Assembly: GCA_016790045.1 (NCBI GenBank) | Contig: JAEUPW010000169.1 | Span: forward strand, 1 to 64,000 | Length of the DNA: 64,000 nucleotides | Direction of reading: 5' to 3' | Origin: Candidatus Competibacteraceae bacterium | Lineage (GTDB): Bacteria; Pseudomonadota; Gammaproteobacteria; Competibacterales; Competibacteraceae | Shown here: in pieces, positions 48,430 through 57,425 of the stretch | How the letters are laid out: every line of letters begins with the position of its first letter | Position numbering within the stretch: the first letter of the stretch is position 1 | Translations under genes and position numbers: made by a program | The notes under the pieces: generated by a model | Databases searched by the model: none | Seen by the model: only the letters and a program-made list of their open reading frames with translations | What the model was told of the DNA's origin: nothing

Positions 48430-49625
48430 GCGCGCCCGCCGGCGTCACCGTGCTCGGCTCGACCGGTTCGATCGGGGTAAGCACGCTCGATGTGCTGCAA
48501 CGCCATCCGGACCGGTTTCGGGTCGTGGCCCTGACGGCGCAGCGGAACGTGGACGGGTTGCTCCAGCAGTGTTTGGCCTGCCGGCCGACGTTTGCGGCGA
48601 TGGCCGACCCGCAGGCCGCGCAGCGCTTGCGGGATCGGCTGCGGGCGCTGGATGCCCCCACGGAGGTTCTGGCGGGCGCGGCGGGGTTGCAGCGGGTCGC
48701 GGCGCTGCCGGAAAGCGATTATGTGATGGCCGCGATTGTCGGCGCCGCCGGCCTGTTGCCGACGCTGGCGGCGGCGCGGGCCGGCAAGCGGGTCTTGCTG
48801 GCCAACAAAGAAGCCCTGGTGATGGCCGGCGCGCTGTTCGTGGCGGCGGTGCGCGAGGGCGGGGCGACGCTGCTGCCGATCGACAGCGAGCACAACGCCA
48901 TTTTTCAATGTTTGCCGCCCGGTTTCGATGGCGCTGACGGCCGGCGCTCGGGCGTGCGGCGCATCCTGCTGACCGGCTCGGGCGGGCCGTTTCGGGCCAC
49001 GGCGCTGGAGCGGTTGCCGGAGATGACGCCGGATCAGGCTTGCGCCCACCCGAATTGGAGCATGGGCCGCAAGATCTCGGTGGATTCGGCCACCATGATG
49101 AACAAGGGCCTGGAGGTGATCGAAGCCCACTGGCTGTTCGGCGTCGCCTCCGAGCGGATCGAGGTGGTGGTGCACCCGCAAAGCGTGGTGCATTCCATGG
49201 TGGAGTACGAGGACGGCTCGGTGCTGGCCCAATTGGGGAATCCCGACATGCGCACGCCCATCGCCCACGCGCTGGCCTGGCCGCAACGCTTGGCGTCCGG
49301 CGCGGCCTTTCTGGATTTTTTTCGTTTGTCGCCGCTGGAGTTTCAAGCCCCCGATCTCCAGCGTTTTCCTTGCCTGCGGTTGGCGTTTGCCGCGCTGGCG
49401 GCGGGCGGCACCGCGCCGGCGATCCTCAATGCCGCCAACGAAGTCGCGGTCCGGGCTTTTCTGGAGCGGCGGCTGCGCTTCACCGAGATCGCCCGTCTGG
49501 TGGAACATGTCCAGGAGCGCGTCGCGCATGGCGCGGCCGACACGCTGGAGCGGATTTTGGAGGATGATGCCTTGGCCCGCGCCGCGGCCGACGAGTGGCT
49601 GGCGGCGCGCGCGGTGGAGGTTTGA
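48426..49625 (+). CDS. dxr: 1-deoxy-D-xylulose-5-phosphate reductoisomerase
   Basis: A 399-residue NADPH-dependent enzyme of the MEP isoprenoid pathway. The nucleotide-binding loop is [31 protein letters not shown] and [15 protein letters not shown] hold the metal ligands, and the flexible loop is [20 protein letters not shown]. The ATG overlaps the cdsA stop (ATGA) and rseP begins 1 bp after its stop. Together with uppS it links isoprenoid synthesis to envelope building. Confidence 0.97.
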   Translation: MSAPAGVTVLGSTGSIGVSTLDVLQRHPDRFRVVALTAQRNVDGLLQQCLACRPTFAAMADPQAAQRLRDRLRALDAPTEVLAGAAGLQRVAALPESDYVMAAIVGAAGLLPTLAAARAGKRVLLANKEALVMAGALFVAAVREGGATLLPIDSEHNAIFQCLPPGFDGADGRRSGVRRILLTGSGGPFRATALERLPEMTPDQACAHPNWSMGRKISVDSATMMNKGLEVIEAHWLFGVASERIEVVVHPQSVVHSMVEYEDGSVLAQLGNPDMRTPIAHALAWPQRLASGAAFLDFFRLSPLEFQAPDLQRFPCLRLAFAALAAGGTAPAILNAANEVAVRAFLERRLRFTEIARLVEHVQERVAHGAADTLERILEDDALARAAADEWLAARAVEV

Positions 49626-49626
49626 G

Positions 49627-51027
49627 ATGCTGAATTCCCTCGTTTCGCTGCTGGCCTTTATCGTGACGCTGGGCGTGCTGATCACCATTCACGAGTACGG
49701 GCATTTCTGGGTGGCGCGCCGGTTGGGGATCAAGGTGTTGCGCTTTTCGGTCGGGTTCGGCCAACCGCTGTGGCAATGGCGCGGGCGCGACGGCGTGGAG
49801 TACGTGATCGCCATGCTGCCTTTGGGCGGCTACGTGAAGATGCTGGACGAGCGCGAGGGCGAGGTGCCGCCCGAGGAAGTGGATCGCGCTTTTAACCGAA
49901 AGCCGGTCGGATCGCGCATCGCCGTCGTCATGGCCGGCCCTTTGGCCAACTTTTTGTTCGCCATCGTGGCCTATAGCGTGATGTTCGGCATCGGCATACC
50001 CGGAACCAAGCCGCTGCTGGACGACCCGAAGCCGGGCTCCATGGCGGCGGCGGGCGGTTTCCAGAAAGGCGATCTGGTGGTGGCGGTCGACGGTGTGGAC
50101 ACGCCGTCCTTGAGCGCGGTGATGCTGGCTTTGGTGGAGCGCGCCATGGCCGAGGACGTCATTCGGGTCACGGTCATCCCCGACTGCGATTTTCGCTGCG
50201 CCGGCGGTGAGTCGGGTTCGCTCGGCCAAACCCGCACCCGAACTCTGGACGTGCGCGACGCTCCCGAGTTGTCCGGAGCGGCCTTGGTCTTCGACGGCAT
50301 GGGGTTGACGCCGTGGCGCTTGGCGTTGCCGGCGGTGATCGGCCAGCTCACGCCCGGCGGGGCGGCGGAACGCGCCGGCCTTCAGGCCGGGGATCGCATC
50401 GTGACGGCGGGCGGCGAGGCGGTGTCGGACTGGCAACAGTGGCGCGGCCTGATCGAGCGCCACCCCGGACAGCCGTTCGCGGTCCGGATCGAGCGCGGCG
50501 CCTCGGAACTGACCCTCGAGCTGACGCCCGACGCCCGGGAGAACGAGCGAGGCCAGCGCGTCGGTTTTATCGGGGCGATGGCCGACATACCGGAAGACCT
50601 CGCCGAAAACTCGCGCGTCGTGGTACGTTATGGTCCTTTGCGGGCCATCGGCGCGGCATTCGAAAAGACCTGGGACATGTCGTGGCTGACGCTGCGCATG
50701 CTGGGTCGGATGCTGATCGGCAAGGCGTCGCTGGAAAATATCAGCGGGCCGTTGACCATCGCCCAGTTCGCGGGCCAGGCCGCGAACGCCGGCGTGCTGG
50801 CTTTCCTGTCGATGCTGGCTTTGGTCAGCCTCAGTTTGGGCGTTTTGAACTTGCTGCCCGTCCCGGTCCTGGACGGCGGCCACGTGCTGTATTATCTGAT
50901 CGAGCTGGTCAAGGGCAGCCCGCTGTCGGAGGCGGTGCAAAACCTGGGGCAACGGATGGGCATCGCCGTGTTGCTGCTGTTGATGGGCTTGGCCCTGTTC
51001 AATGATTTCAGCCGTCTTCTAGGTTAA
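49627..51027 (+). CDS. rseP: RIP metalloprotease RseP
   Basis: A 466-residue site-2 protease in the inner membrane. The zinc site HEYGH is at residues 22-26 in the first span, and the second catalytic motif lies in NLLPVPVLDGGHVLYY near the C-terminus. Two PDZ domains lie between (about residues 120-220 and 235-310). It cleaves RseA after DegS to release sigma-E and clears signal peptides. It lies upstream of bamA, the standard order. Confidence 0.96.
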   Translation: MLNSLVSLLAFIVTLGVLITIHEYGHFWVARRLGIKVLRFSVGFGQPLWQWRGRDGVEYVIAMLPLGGYVKMLDEREGEVPPEEVDRAFNRKPVGSRIAVVMAGPLANFLFAIVAYSVMFGIGIPGTKPLLDDPKPGSMAAAGGFQKGDLVVAVDGVDTPSLSAVMLALVERAMAEDVIRVTVIPDCDFRCAGGESGSLGQTRTRTLDVRDAPELSGAALVFDGMGLTPWRLALPAVIGQLTPGGAAERAGLQAGDRIVTAGGEAVSDWQQWRGLIERHPGQPFAVRIERGASELTLELTPDARENERGQRVGFIGAMADIPEDLAENSRVVVRYGPLRAIGAAFEKTWDMSWLTLRMLGRMLIGKASLENISGPLTIAQFAGQAANAGVLAFLSMLALVSLSLGVLNLLPVPVLDGGHVLYYLIELVKGSPLSEAVQNLGQRMGIAVLLLLMGLALFNDFSRLLG

Positions 51028-51065
51028 GGGCCGCCGCGCCGGCCCGTGGGGGAAACCGCTCGCTC

Positions 51066-53354
51066 ATGAAATCGTATCGCCGTTTATTTCTCGCTGTCGG
51101 GCTGCTCGCCGCCGCTTGCGGCGCGCGCGCCGCCGAATTCGTGGTTCAGGACATTCAGCTCGAGGGCTTGCAGCGCATCTCGGCCGGCACGGTGTTCAAC
51201 TATCTGCCGGTTCAAGTGGGGTCGACCGTCGCCGAGCGCGATTATCCCGAGATCATTCGAGCCTTGTTCAGGACCGGCTTTTTCGCCGACGTCAATCTGG
51301 AGCGCAAGGGCAACGTGCTGGTGGTGACCGTGACCGAGCGGCCGGCCATCGCCGAGGTCCGCTTGGTCGGCAACCGGGACATCAGCGCCGAGGATCTCAA
51401 GAAAGCCCTGACCGGCGTCGGGCTGGCCGAGGGCCGGGTGTTCGACCGCTCTTTGCTGGACAAGGTGGAACAGGAGCTGTTGCAGCTCTATTACAGCCGG
51501 GGCCGCTACGGCGTGCAGATCAAAAGTCAGGTGCAAGCGCTGGAGCGCAACCGGGTGGCGATCACCCTCGACATCGCGGAAGGCGCGGTGGCCAGCATCA
51601 GCCGGATCAACATCGTCGGCAACAAGGCGTTCAGCGAAAAGCAACTGCTCAAGCAACTGCAATCCTCCACCACCGGCTGGTTCTCGTTTTTCACCAAGGA
51701 CGATCAATATTCCAAGCAAAAGCTGGCGGCCGACATCGAAACCCTGCGCTCGTTTTATCTGGACCGGGGCTATCTCAAGTTCAACGTCGAATCCACCCAG
51801 GTCTCGATCACCCCGGACAAGCGGGACGTGTACGTCACGCTCAACATCACCGAAGGCGAACCCTACACCATCGACGAGGTGGCGCTGTCCGGACAGTTCG
51901 GCGTCGTGCCGGAACAAGACTTGCGCAAGCTGATCACGATCAAGCGGGGCGACACGTTTTCCAGGGCCCAGATGGCGGAAATCACCAAGAAAATGGGCGA
52001 GCGCCTGGGCGAGGAAGGCTACGCCTTCGCCAACGTCAACACCGTGCCGCGGCTGGACGACGAGAATAAAAAGGTCGCTTTGAATTTTGCGGTCGATCCG
52101 GGCCGGCGGGTGTACGTGCGCCGCATCAATTTCCAGGGCAACGCCAAAACCCAGGATGAGGTCTTGCGCCGGGAGTTGCGCCAAACCGAGGGCGGCTGGG
52201 TTTCGACCAAGGACCTGGACCGCTCCAAGACGCGCTTGCAGCGGCTGGATTATCTGGAAAGCGTCAACGTCGAAACGCCCGCCGTGGCCGGAACCAACGA
52301 TCAGGTGGACGTCAACTACACGGTGGTGGAACGGCCCTCCGGCAGCCTGATGTTCGGCGTGGGCTACGGCCAGGAATCGGGGGTATTGCTGAACCTCAAC
52401 GTGACCCAGAACAATTTTCTGGGCACCGGCAATCAGTTGGGCGTGAATTTCAACAACAGCGACATCGGCCAGAATTACAGCCTTTCGTTCAACAACCCCT
52501 ATTACACGCTGGACGGCGTCAGCCTCGGATTCCGCCTGTTCTATCGCGCCATCGACAGCTCCGAGCTGAACACCTCCAATTACACCCAGAATATCTACGG
52601 CGGCCAGATCAATTTTGGTTTCCCGCTCAACGAATACGACACCCTGAGGCTGAGCCCTGGCTACGAGCATATTTGGTTCGATACCCAGGAAGACACGGCC
52701 GCCGAAGTCAAAGATTTTTTGCAAAAAAACGGCGATTCTTACGACCAGTTCAAACTGGACGCCGGCTGGTCGCACGACACCCGGGACCGGGCCATTTTTC
52801 CGACCGGCGGCAGCCTCAATCAGATCACGGCCCAGATCGCCTTGCCGGGCAGCACGGCGGAATTCTATAAGCTGAGCTATCGGGGCGTGGTCTATATCCC
52901 GTTCAGCCGCTGGCTGACCGGTTCGCTCGGCGGCGAGATCGGCTATGGCGACGGTTACGGCAGCAGCGACGGCTTGCCGTTTTTCGAGAATTTTTATGCG
53001 GGCGGCCTGCGCTCGGTGCGGGGCTTCAAAGCGAATACCTTGGGCCCTCGCTACAGCAATGACGACCCTAGCGGCGGCGCGTTCAAAACGGTCGCCAGCA
53101 CGCAACTGATTTTTCCGGTCCCCTTTATGGAACAATCCGAAAACGTGCGGGTGGCCGCATTCTTGGACGCGGGCAACGTCTATAAAGATGTCGGGGCCTT
53201 CGACGCCGGCGACTTGCGCTTCTCGGCGGGCTTGTCCGGAACGTGGCTGTCGCCGTTTGGTCCCCTGGTGCTTAGCGTCGCCGCGCCGCTCAACGAGCAA
53301 GACGGCGACGACACCGAACTTTTCCAGTTTTCTTTCGGCGTCCCGCTCAATTAG
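51066..53354 (+). CDS. bamA: Outer-membrane protein assembly factor BamA
   Basis: A 762-residue Omp85 protein with a signal peptide (cleavage near ACGARA), five POTRA domains (to about residue 420) and a 16-strand barrel. The VRGF motif of loop 6 is present (GGLRSVRGFKANTLGPRY). With BamC (10217-11401) it forms the BAM complex. The last residues are FQFSFGVPLN: the beta-signal is recognisable but the usual terminal aromatic residue is absent. skp follows 63 bp downstream. Confidence 0.97.
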   Translation: MKSYRRLFLAVGLLAAACGARAAEFVVQDIQLEGLQRISAGTVFNYLPVQVGSTVAERDYPEIIRALFRTGFFADVNLERKGNVLVVTVTERPAIAEVRLVGNRDISAEDLKKALTGVGLAEGRVFDRSLLDKVEQELLQLYYSRGRYGVQIKSQVQALERNRVAITLDIAEGAVASISRINIVGNKAFSEKQLLKQLQSSTTGWFSFFTKDDQYSKQKLAADIETLRSFYLDRGYLKFNVESTQVSITPDKRDVYVTLNITEGEPYTIDEVALSGQFGVVPEQDLRKLITIKRGDTFSRAQMAEITKKMGERLGEEGYAFANVNTVPRLDDENKKVALNFAVDPGRRVYVRRINFQGNAKTQDEVLRRELRQTEGGWVSTKDLDRSKTRLQRLDYLESVNVETPAVAGTNDQVDVNYTVVERPSGSLMFGVGYGQESGVLLNLNVTQNNFLGTGNQLGVNFNNSDIGQNYSLSFNNPYYTLDGVSLGFRLFYRAIDSSELNTSNYTQNIYGGQINFGFPLNEYDTLRLSPGYEHIWFDTQEDTAAEVKDFLQKNGDSYDQFKLDAGWSHDTRDRAIFPTGGSLNQITAQIALPGSTAEFYKLSYRGVVYIPFSRWLTGSLGGEIGYGDGYGSSDGLPFFENFYAGGLRSVRGFKANTLGPRYSNDDPSGGAFKTVASTQLIFPVPFMEQSENVRVAAFLDAGNVYKDVGAFDAGDLRFSAGLSGTWLSPFGPLVLSVAAPLNEQDGDDTELFQFSFGVPLN

Positions 53355-53417
53355 CCGGGCGGGGAATCGGGTTTGTAGCGACTTGTTTGCAATCGTTTGC
53401 TGATGGAGGTATCGACT

Positions 53418-53924
53418 TTGAAGCTCTTGAAAACTGTGGTAGTCGCGGCGGCCTTGAGCCTGCCGTTTTCGCTGGCGCAAGCGGCCGAATTGAAGATCGG
53501 TTACGTCAGCGTCGCCGAAATCCTGAAAAGCGCGCCGCAAGCGGAAGCGGCCAGCAAGCGCCTGGAAAAAGAATTCGCGCCCCGGCAGCGGGGGTTGGTG
53601 GAAGCGCAGAAGAAGCTGCGCCAATCCGAGGAAAAATTATCCAAAGACGGCGCGGTCGTCGGCGAGGGCCAGCGTCGCAGCCTGGAAGGCGACATCCGCA
53701 ACCAGGCCAGGGAACTGAAGCGCACCAGCGATGAATTCCGCGAAGACTTCAACATGCGCCGCAACGAGGAGCTGGGCAAGTTTCAAAAGGAAGTGCTGGA
53801 AGTGATCAACGGGGTGGCCAAGGAAGAAGGCTTCGATCTGATCGTCAACGACGGGGCGACGCTGTATGTCAGCCCGCAGGTGGACGTCACCAAAAAGGTT
53901 CTCAGCCGCCTGACGTCCAAGTAA
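53418..53924 (+). CDS. skp: Periplasmic chaperone Skp (OmpH)
   Basis: A 168-residue periplasmic chaperone for unfolded outer-membrane proteins. A signal peptide ends near SLAQAAE; the mature part starts LKIGYVSVAEILKSAPQ, followed by the long helical arms (residues about 50-130) and a C-terminal strand. The start is taken as TTG at 53418 because GGAGG lies eight bases upstream; an ATG at 53403 overlaps that site and is less likely. The order bamA-skp-lpxD is conserved. Confidence 0.93.
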   Translation: MKLLKTVVVAAALSLPFSLAQAAELKIGYVSVAEILKSAPQAEAASKRLEKEFAPRQRGLVEAQKKLRQSEEKLSKDGAVVGEGQRRSLEGDIRNQARELKRTSDEFREDFNMRRNEELGKFQKEVLEVINGVAKEEGFDLIVNDGATLYVSPQVDVTKKVLSRLTSK

Positions 53925-53929
53925 GCCCG

Positions 53930-54961
53930 ATGGCCACGCTGGGCGAGATCGCCGCGGTATCCGACACACGGCTGCAAGGCTGTGACGCCGCGACGGTCGT
54001 CACCGGGGTGGCGCCGCTCAACCGGGCCGAGCCCGGACAACTCAGCTTTCTGACCCACGCCCGCTACCGCCAGTATTTGGCGGACACGCGCGCCTCGGCC
54101 GTGATTTTGTCGGCCGAGGACGCCGCGGATTGCCCCGCGCCGGCGCTGGTGGCCGACAATCCGCAGGTGGCCTACGCGCGGGCGGCGGCGCTGTTCGAGC
54201 CGGCGGTCCAGGCGGGGGCGGGCGTTCATCCCACGGCGTGGGTCAGCCCGGACGCCCGCATCGCTCCCGATGCCTGGATCGGGCCGCAATGCACGGTCGA
54301 GGCCGGCGCGGTGATCGGCGCCGGCGCGGTGATCGGACCGAACTGCGTGATCGGCGAACGCGCCGAAATCGGCGAACAAACCCGGCTGGTGGCTCAGGTG
54401 ACGGTCTGCCACCGGGTGATCCTGGGCCGGCGGGTGCTGGTGCATCCGGGCGCGGTGATCGGCAGCGACGGGTTCGGGCTGGCGCTGGATCGGGGAGGGC
54501 GCTGGCTCAAGATCGCGCAACTGGGCGGCGTGCGCGTCGGCGATGATGTCGAGATCGGCGCCAACACCACCATCGACCGCGGGGCCTTGGAAGATACCGT
54601 GATCGAGGACGGGGTGAAATTGGACAATCAGATCCAGATCGCCCACAACGTGCGCATCGGCGCTCACACCGCGCTGGCGGGTTGCGTGGGCATCGCCGGC
54701 AGCGTGCGGATCGGACGCCACTGCATGTTGGGCGGCGGGGTCGGCGTCGCCGGGCATCTGGAAATCGCCGACCGAGTACAGATTACCGGCATGTCGCTCG
54801 TCACCCAATCCATCTCCGAGCCCGGCGCTTATTCCTCGGGTCTGGCGGTGGAGCCGAACCGGACCTGGAACAAGATCAGCGCGCGCCTGCGCCGGTTGGA
54901 CGAGTTGTTTCGCCGCGTGGCGGCCTTGGAAAAAACAAGCAACCAAGACGGCTCCACTTGA
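53930..54961 (+). CDS. lpxD: UDP-3-O-(3-hydroxyacyl)glucosamine N-acyltransferase
   Basis: A 343-residue left-handed beta-helix enzyme for the third step of lipid A synthesis. The N-terminal uridine-binding domain (LGEIAAVSDTRLQG) is followed by hexapeptide repeats from about residue 100, with GDDVEIGANTTIDRGAL and the catalytic-histidine segment DNQIQIAHNVRIG. Length matches E. coli LpxD (341). It lies 5 bp after skp and 12 bp before fabZ. Confidence 0.97.
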   Translation: MATLGEIAAVSDTRLQGCDAATVVTGVAPLNRAEPGQLSFLTHARYRQYLADTRASAVILSAEDAADCPAPALVADNPQVAYARAAALFEPAVQAGAGVHPTAWVSPDARIAPDAWIGPQCTVEAGAVIGAGAVIGPNCVIGERAEIGEQTRLVAQVTVCHRVILGRRVLVHPGAVIGSDGFGLALDRGGRWLKIAQLGGVRVGDDVEIGANTTIDRGALEDTVIEDGVKLDNQIQIAHNVRIGAHTALAGCVGIAGSVRIGRHCMLGGGVGVAGHLEIADRVQITGMSLVTQSISEPGAYSSGLAVEPNRTWNKISARLRRLDELFRRVAALEKTSNQDGST

Positions 54962-54973
54962 GAGGGTTAAGCC

Positions 54974-55423
54974 TTGGAAACGATGGAAATCAAGGAAATA
55001 CTGGAGTATCTGCCCCACCGGTATCCCTTTTTGTTGATCGATCGCGTTTTGGCGGTCACGCCCGGCCAATCTTTGACCGGCCTCAAGAATGTCACGTTCA
55101 ACGAGCCTTATTTTTTGGGGCACTTCCCGCAGCGCCCGATCATGCCCGGCGTGCTGATTCTGGAGGCGCTGGCTCAGGCGACCGGCGTTTTGGCTTTCAA
55201 GAGCGAAGACGGCCTGCCCGACCATCGTTCCATGTATTACTTGGTGGGCGTGGATAACGCCCGTTTCAAGCGGCCGGTCGAACCGGGCGACCAACTGATT
55301 CTGGAAGTCCGCCTAGACCGGATCAAGCGCGGGATCGGCAAGTTCGTCTGCGAGGCCAAGGTGGACGGCCAACTGGCGGCGGCGGCCGAGGTGATGTGCG
55401 CCCGGCGCGAGATCGAACCGTGA
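54974..55423 (+). CDS. fabZ: 3-hydroxyacyl-ACP dehydratase FabZ
   Basis: A 149-residue hot-dog fold dehydratase in fatty-acid elongation, competing with LpxA/LpxD for 3-hydroxyacyl-ACP. [14 protein letters not shown] and the catalytic [20 protein letters not shown] hold the His and Glu. A TTG at 54974 is preceded by GAGAGGG; the ATG at 54983 is the alternative start. Its stop overlaps the lpxA start by four bases (GTGA). Confidence 0.97.
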   Translation: METMEIKEILEYLPHRYPFLLIDRVLAVTPGQSLTGLKNVTFNEPYFLGHFPQRPIMPGVLILEALAQATGVLAFKSEDGLPDHRSMYYLVGVDNARFKRPVEPGDQLILEVRLDRIKRGIGKFVCEAKVDGQLAAAAEVMCARREIEP

Positions 55424-56193
55424 TCGACCCGCGCGCCGTGGTGGACCCGTCCGCCCGATTGGCGCCGGATGTGACGGTAGGGCCGTTTTCGGTGATCGGG
55501 GCGGAGGTGGAAATCGGCGCCGGCACCTGGATCGGGCCGCATGTCGTGATCCAAGGCCCGACCCGGATCGGCCGCGACAACCGGATTTTCCAGTTCGCCT
55601 CGCTGGGGGAAATGCCCCAGGACAAGAAATACGGCGGCGAGCCGACCCGGCTGGAAATCGGCGACCGCAACACCGTCCGCGAATTCGTGACCATCAATCG
55701 CGGCACCGTCCAGGATGCGGGCTGCACGCGGCTGGGCGACGACAACTGGATCATGGCCTACGTCCACATCGCCCACGACTGCTGGGTGGGCGATCGCACC
55801 ATTTTCGCCAACGGCGCGTCTCTGGCCGGCCATGTGCGGGTCGAGGACGACGTCGGGCTCGGGGGTTTCGCGCTGGTCTACCAGTTCACCCGCCTGGGGA
55901 TGCACAGCTTTTGCGGGTTCGCCTGCGGGGTGCACCGGGATGTGCCGCCGTACGTGACCGTGGCTGGCTACCGCGCCGAGCCGTACGGCATCAACGCCGA
56001 AGGCTTGCGCCGCCGGGGGTTTTCCGATGAAGAAATCAAAGCGATCCGCCGGGCTTACAAAGTGATCTACCGCACCAATCTCCGGCTGGAGGAAGCGGTG
56101 GAGCAGGTGCGGGACATGACGGCGGAATGGCCGCGCCTGCGGATCCTGGCCGACTTTCTGGCGTCGCCGTCCCGCAACGGCATCGTGCGTTGA
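55420..56193 (+). CDS. lpxA: UDP-N-acetylglucosamine acyltransferase
   Basis: A 257-residue beta-helix enzyme for the first step of lipid A synthesis. The start GTG overlaps the fabZ stop and gives the expected N-terminus [20 protein letters not shown]. Hexapeptide repeats run to about residue 185; [14 protein letters not shown] contains the catalytic histidine. The C-terminal helical region begins [18 protein letters not shown]. Length is close to E. coli LpxA (262). Confidence 0.97.
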   Translation: MIDPRAVVDPSARLAPDVTVGPFSVIGAEVEIGAGTWIGPHVVIQGPTRIGRDNRIFQFASLGEMPQDKKYGGEPTRLEIGDRNTVREFVTINRGTVQDAGCTRLGDDNWIMAYVHIAHDCWVGDRTIFANGASLAGHVRVEDDVGLGGFALVYQFTRLGMHSFCGFACGVHRDVPPYVTVAGYRAEPYGINAEGLRRRGFSDEEIKAIRRAYKVIYRTNLRLEEAVEQVRDMTAEWPRLRILADFLASPSRNGIVR

Positions 56194-56200
56194 CCGCCTC

Positions 56201-57349
56201 ATGCACATCGCGCTCGTCGCCGGCGAGCTGTCGGGCGATCTGTTGGGCAGCGGCCTGATCGCGGCCTTGACAGAGCGTTATCCCCAGGCCCGATTCAGCG
56301 GGGTGGGCGGTCCCGCCATGATCGCGCGAGGGCTGCGATCGCGGGTGCCGCTGGAGCGCTTGGCGGTGATGGGCCTGGTGGAAGTCTTGCGCCACTTGCC
56401 CGAGCTGATCGCCATCCGCCGCCAGCTTTACCGGGATTTCATCGCCGACCCGCCCCAGGTCTTCATCGGCATCGACTCGCCGGATTTCAATCTGGGCCTG
56501 GAGCGCCGGCTGCGGGTCCGGGGCATCCCCACCGTCCATTACGTCAGCCCGTCGGTGTGGGCGTGGCGGCCGTGGCGGGTGCGCAAGATCGCCCGCTCCA
56601 TCGACCTGATGCTGACCTTGTTGCCCTTCGAAGCGCGGTTTTACCGGCAGCGCGGGGTCGCGGTCCGCCATGTCGGCCATCCGCTGGCCGACGAGATTCC
56701 CGAGCGCAGCGACGCGGCGGCGGCGCGGCGGGCGCTGGGGCTCGATCTGGCGGCGGACGCGCGCCTCGTCGCGCTGTTGCCCGGAAGCCGGATGGGCGAA
56801 ATCGACCGGATCGGGCCTCTGTTGCTGGAAACCGCCGTCTGGCTGCACGCGAGGCGCCCCGAGTTGCGGTTTGTGGTTCCGGCGGCGACCGCGCGCCTGC
56901 ACGAGGCGCTGGCGAGCTTGCAAGCCGAGCGCGCGCCGCATTTGCCGTTGACCTTGGTGCGGGAACGGTCGCGCGAGGCGATGGCCGCCGCCGATGTGGT
57001 GCTGCTCGCCTCCGGCACCGCGACGCTGGAAGCGATGCTGCTCAAGCGGCCGATGGTAGCGGCTTACCGGGTCGCGCCGGCGACGGCGTGGCTCGCCCGG
57101 CGCTTGGTGAAAATTCCCCATTTCACCCTGCCGAATCTATTGGCCGGACGGAGCGTGATCCCGGAATTTTTCCAGGAGGCGGCGACGGTGGCGAACCTGG
57201 GACCGGCGGTGTTGCACTGGTTGGACAACGCGCCGGCGCGAGCGGAATTGGAGGCCACCTTTGTCGGGCTGCACGCCGAACTGCGCCGCGACGCCAGCCA
57301 GAAGGCGGCCGAGGCCGTCGCCGAGTTGCTGGAACCGAAACGCGGTTAA
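56201..57349 (+). CDS. lpxB: Lipid-A-disaccharide synthase
   Basis: A 382-residue GT19 glycosyltransferase joining UDP-diacylglucosamine and lipid X. GELSGDLLGSGLI at the N-terminus, DSPDFNLGLERRLR, YVSPSVWAWRPWRVRKI and LLPGSRMGEIDR are the family signatures. In enterics rnhB and dnaE follow; here the run ends and a minus-strand kinase gene converges on it after 76 bp. Confidence 0.97.
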   Translation: MHIALVAGELSGDLLGSGLIAALTERYPQARFSGVGGPAMIARGLRSRVPLERLAVMGLVEVLRHLPELIAIRRQLYRDFIADPPQVFIGIDSPDFNLGLERRLRVRGIPTVHYVSPSVWAWRPWRVRKIARSIDLMLTLLPFEARFYRQRGVAVRHVGHPLADEIPERSDAAAARRALGLDLAADARLVALLPGSRMGEIDRIGPLLLETAVWLHARRPELRFVVPAATARLHEALASLQAERAPHLPLTLVRERSREAMAAADVVLLASGTATLEAMLLKRPMVAAYRVAPATAWLARRLVKIPHFTLPNLLAGRSVIPEFFQEAATVANLGPAVLHWLDNAPARAELEATFVGLHAELRRDASQKAAEAVAELLEPKRG

Positions 57350-57425
57350 GCCCGCCCCGGCAGATGCTCCCGACATCGATGGCTCGGTTCTGGTTCTGCC
57401 GTGATCGGAGAGCGGAGGATGGCTG

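Noticed and set aside
51084-53624. An 846-codon minus-strand open frame opposite bamA and skp
   Set aside because: It is exactly antisense to conserved genes and has the His/Arg/Gly-rich composition of a shadow frame.
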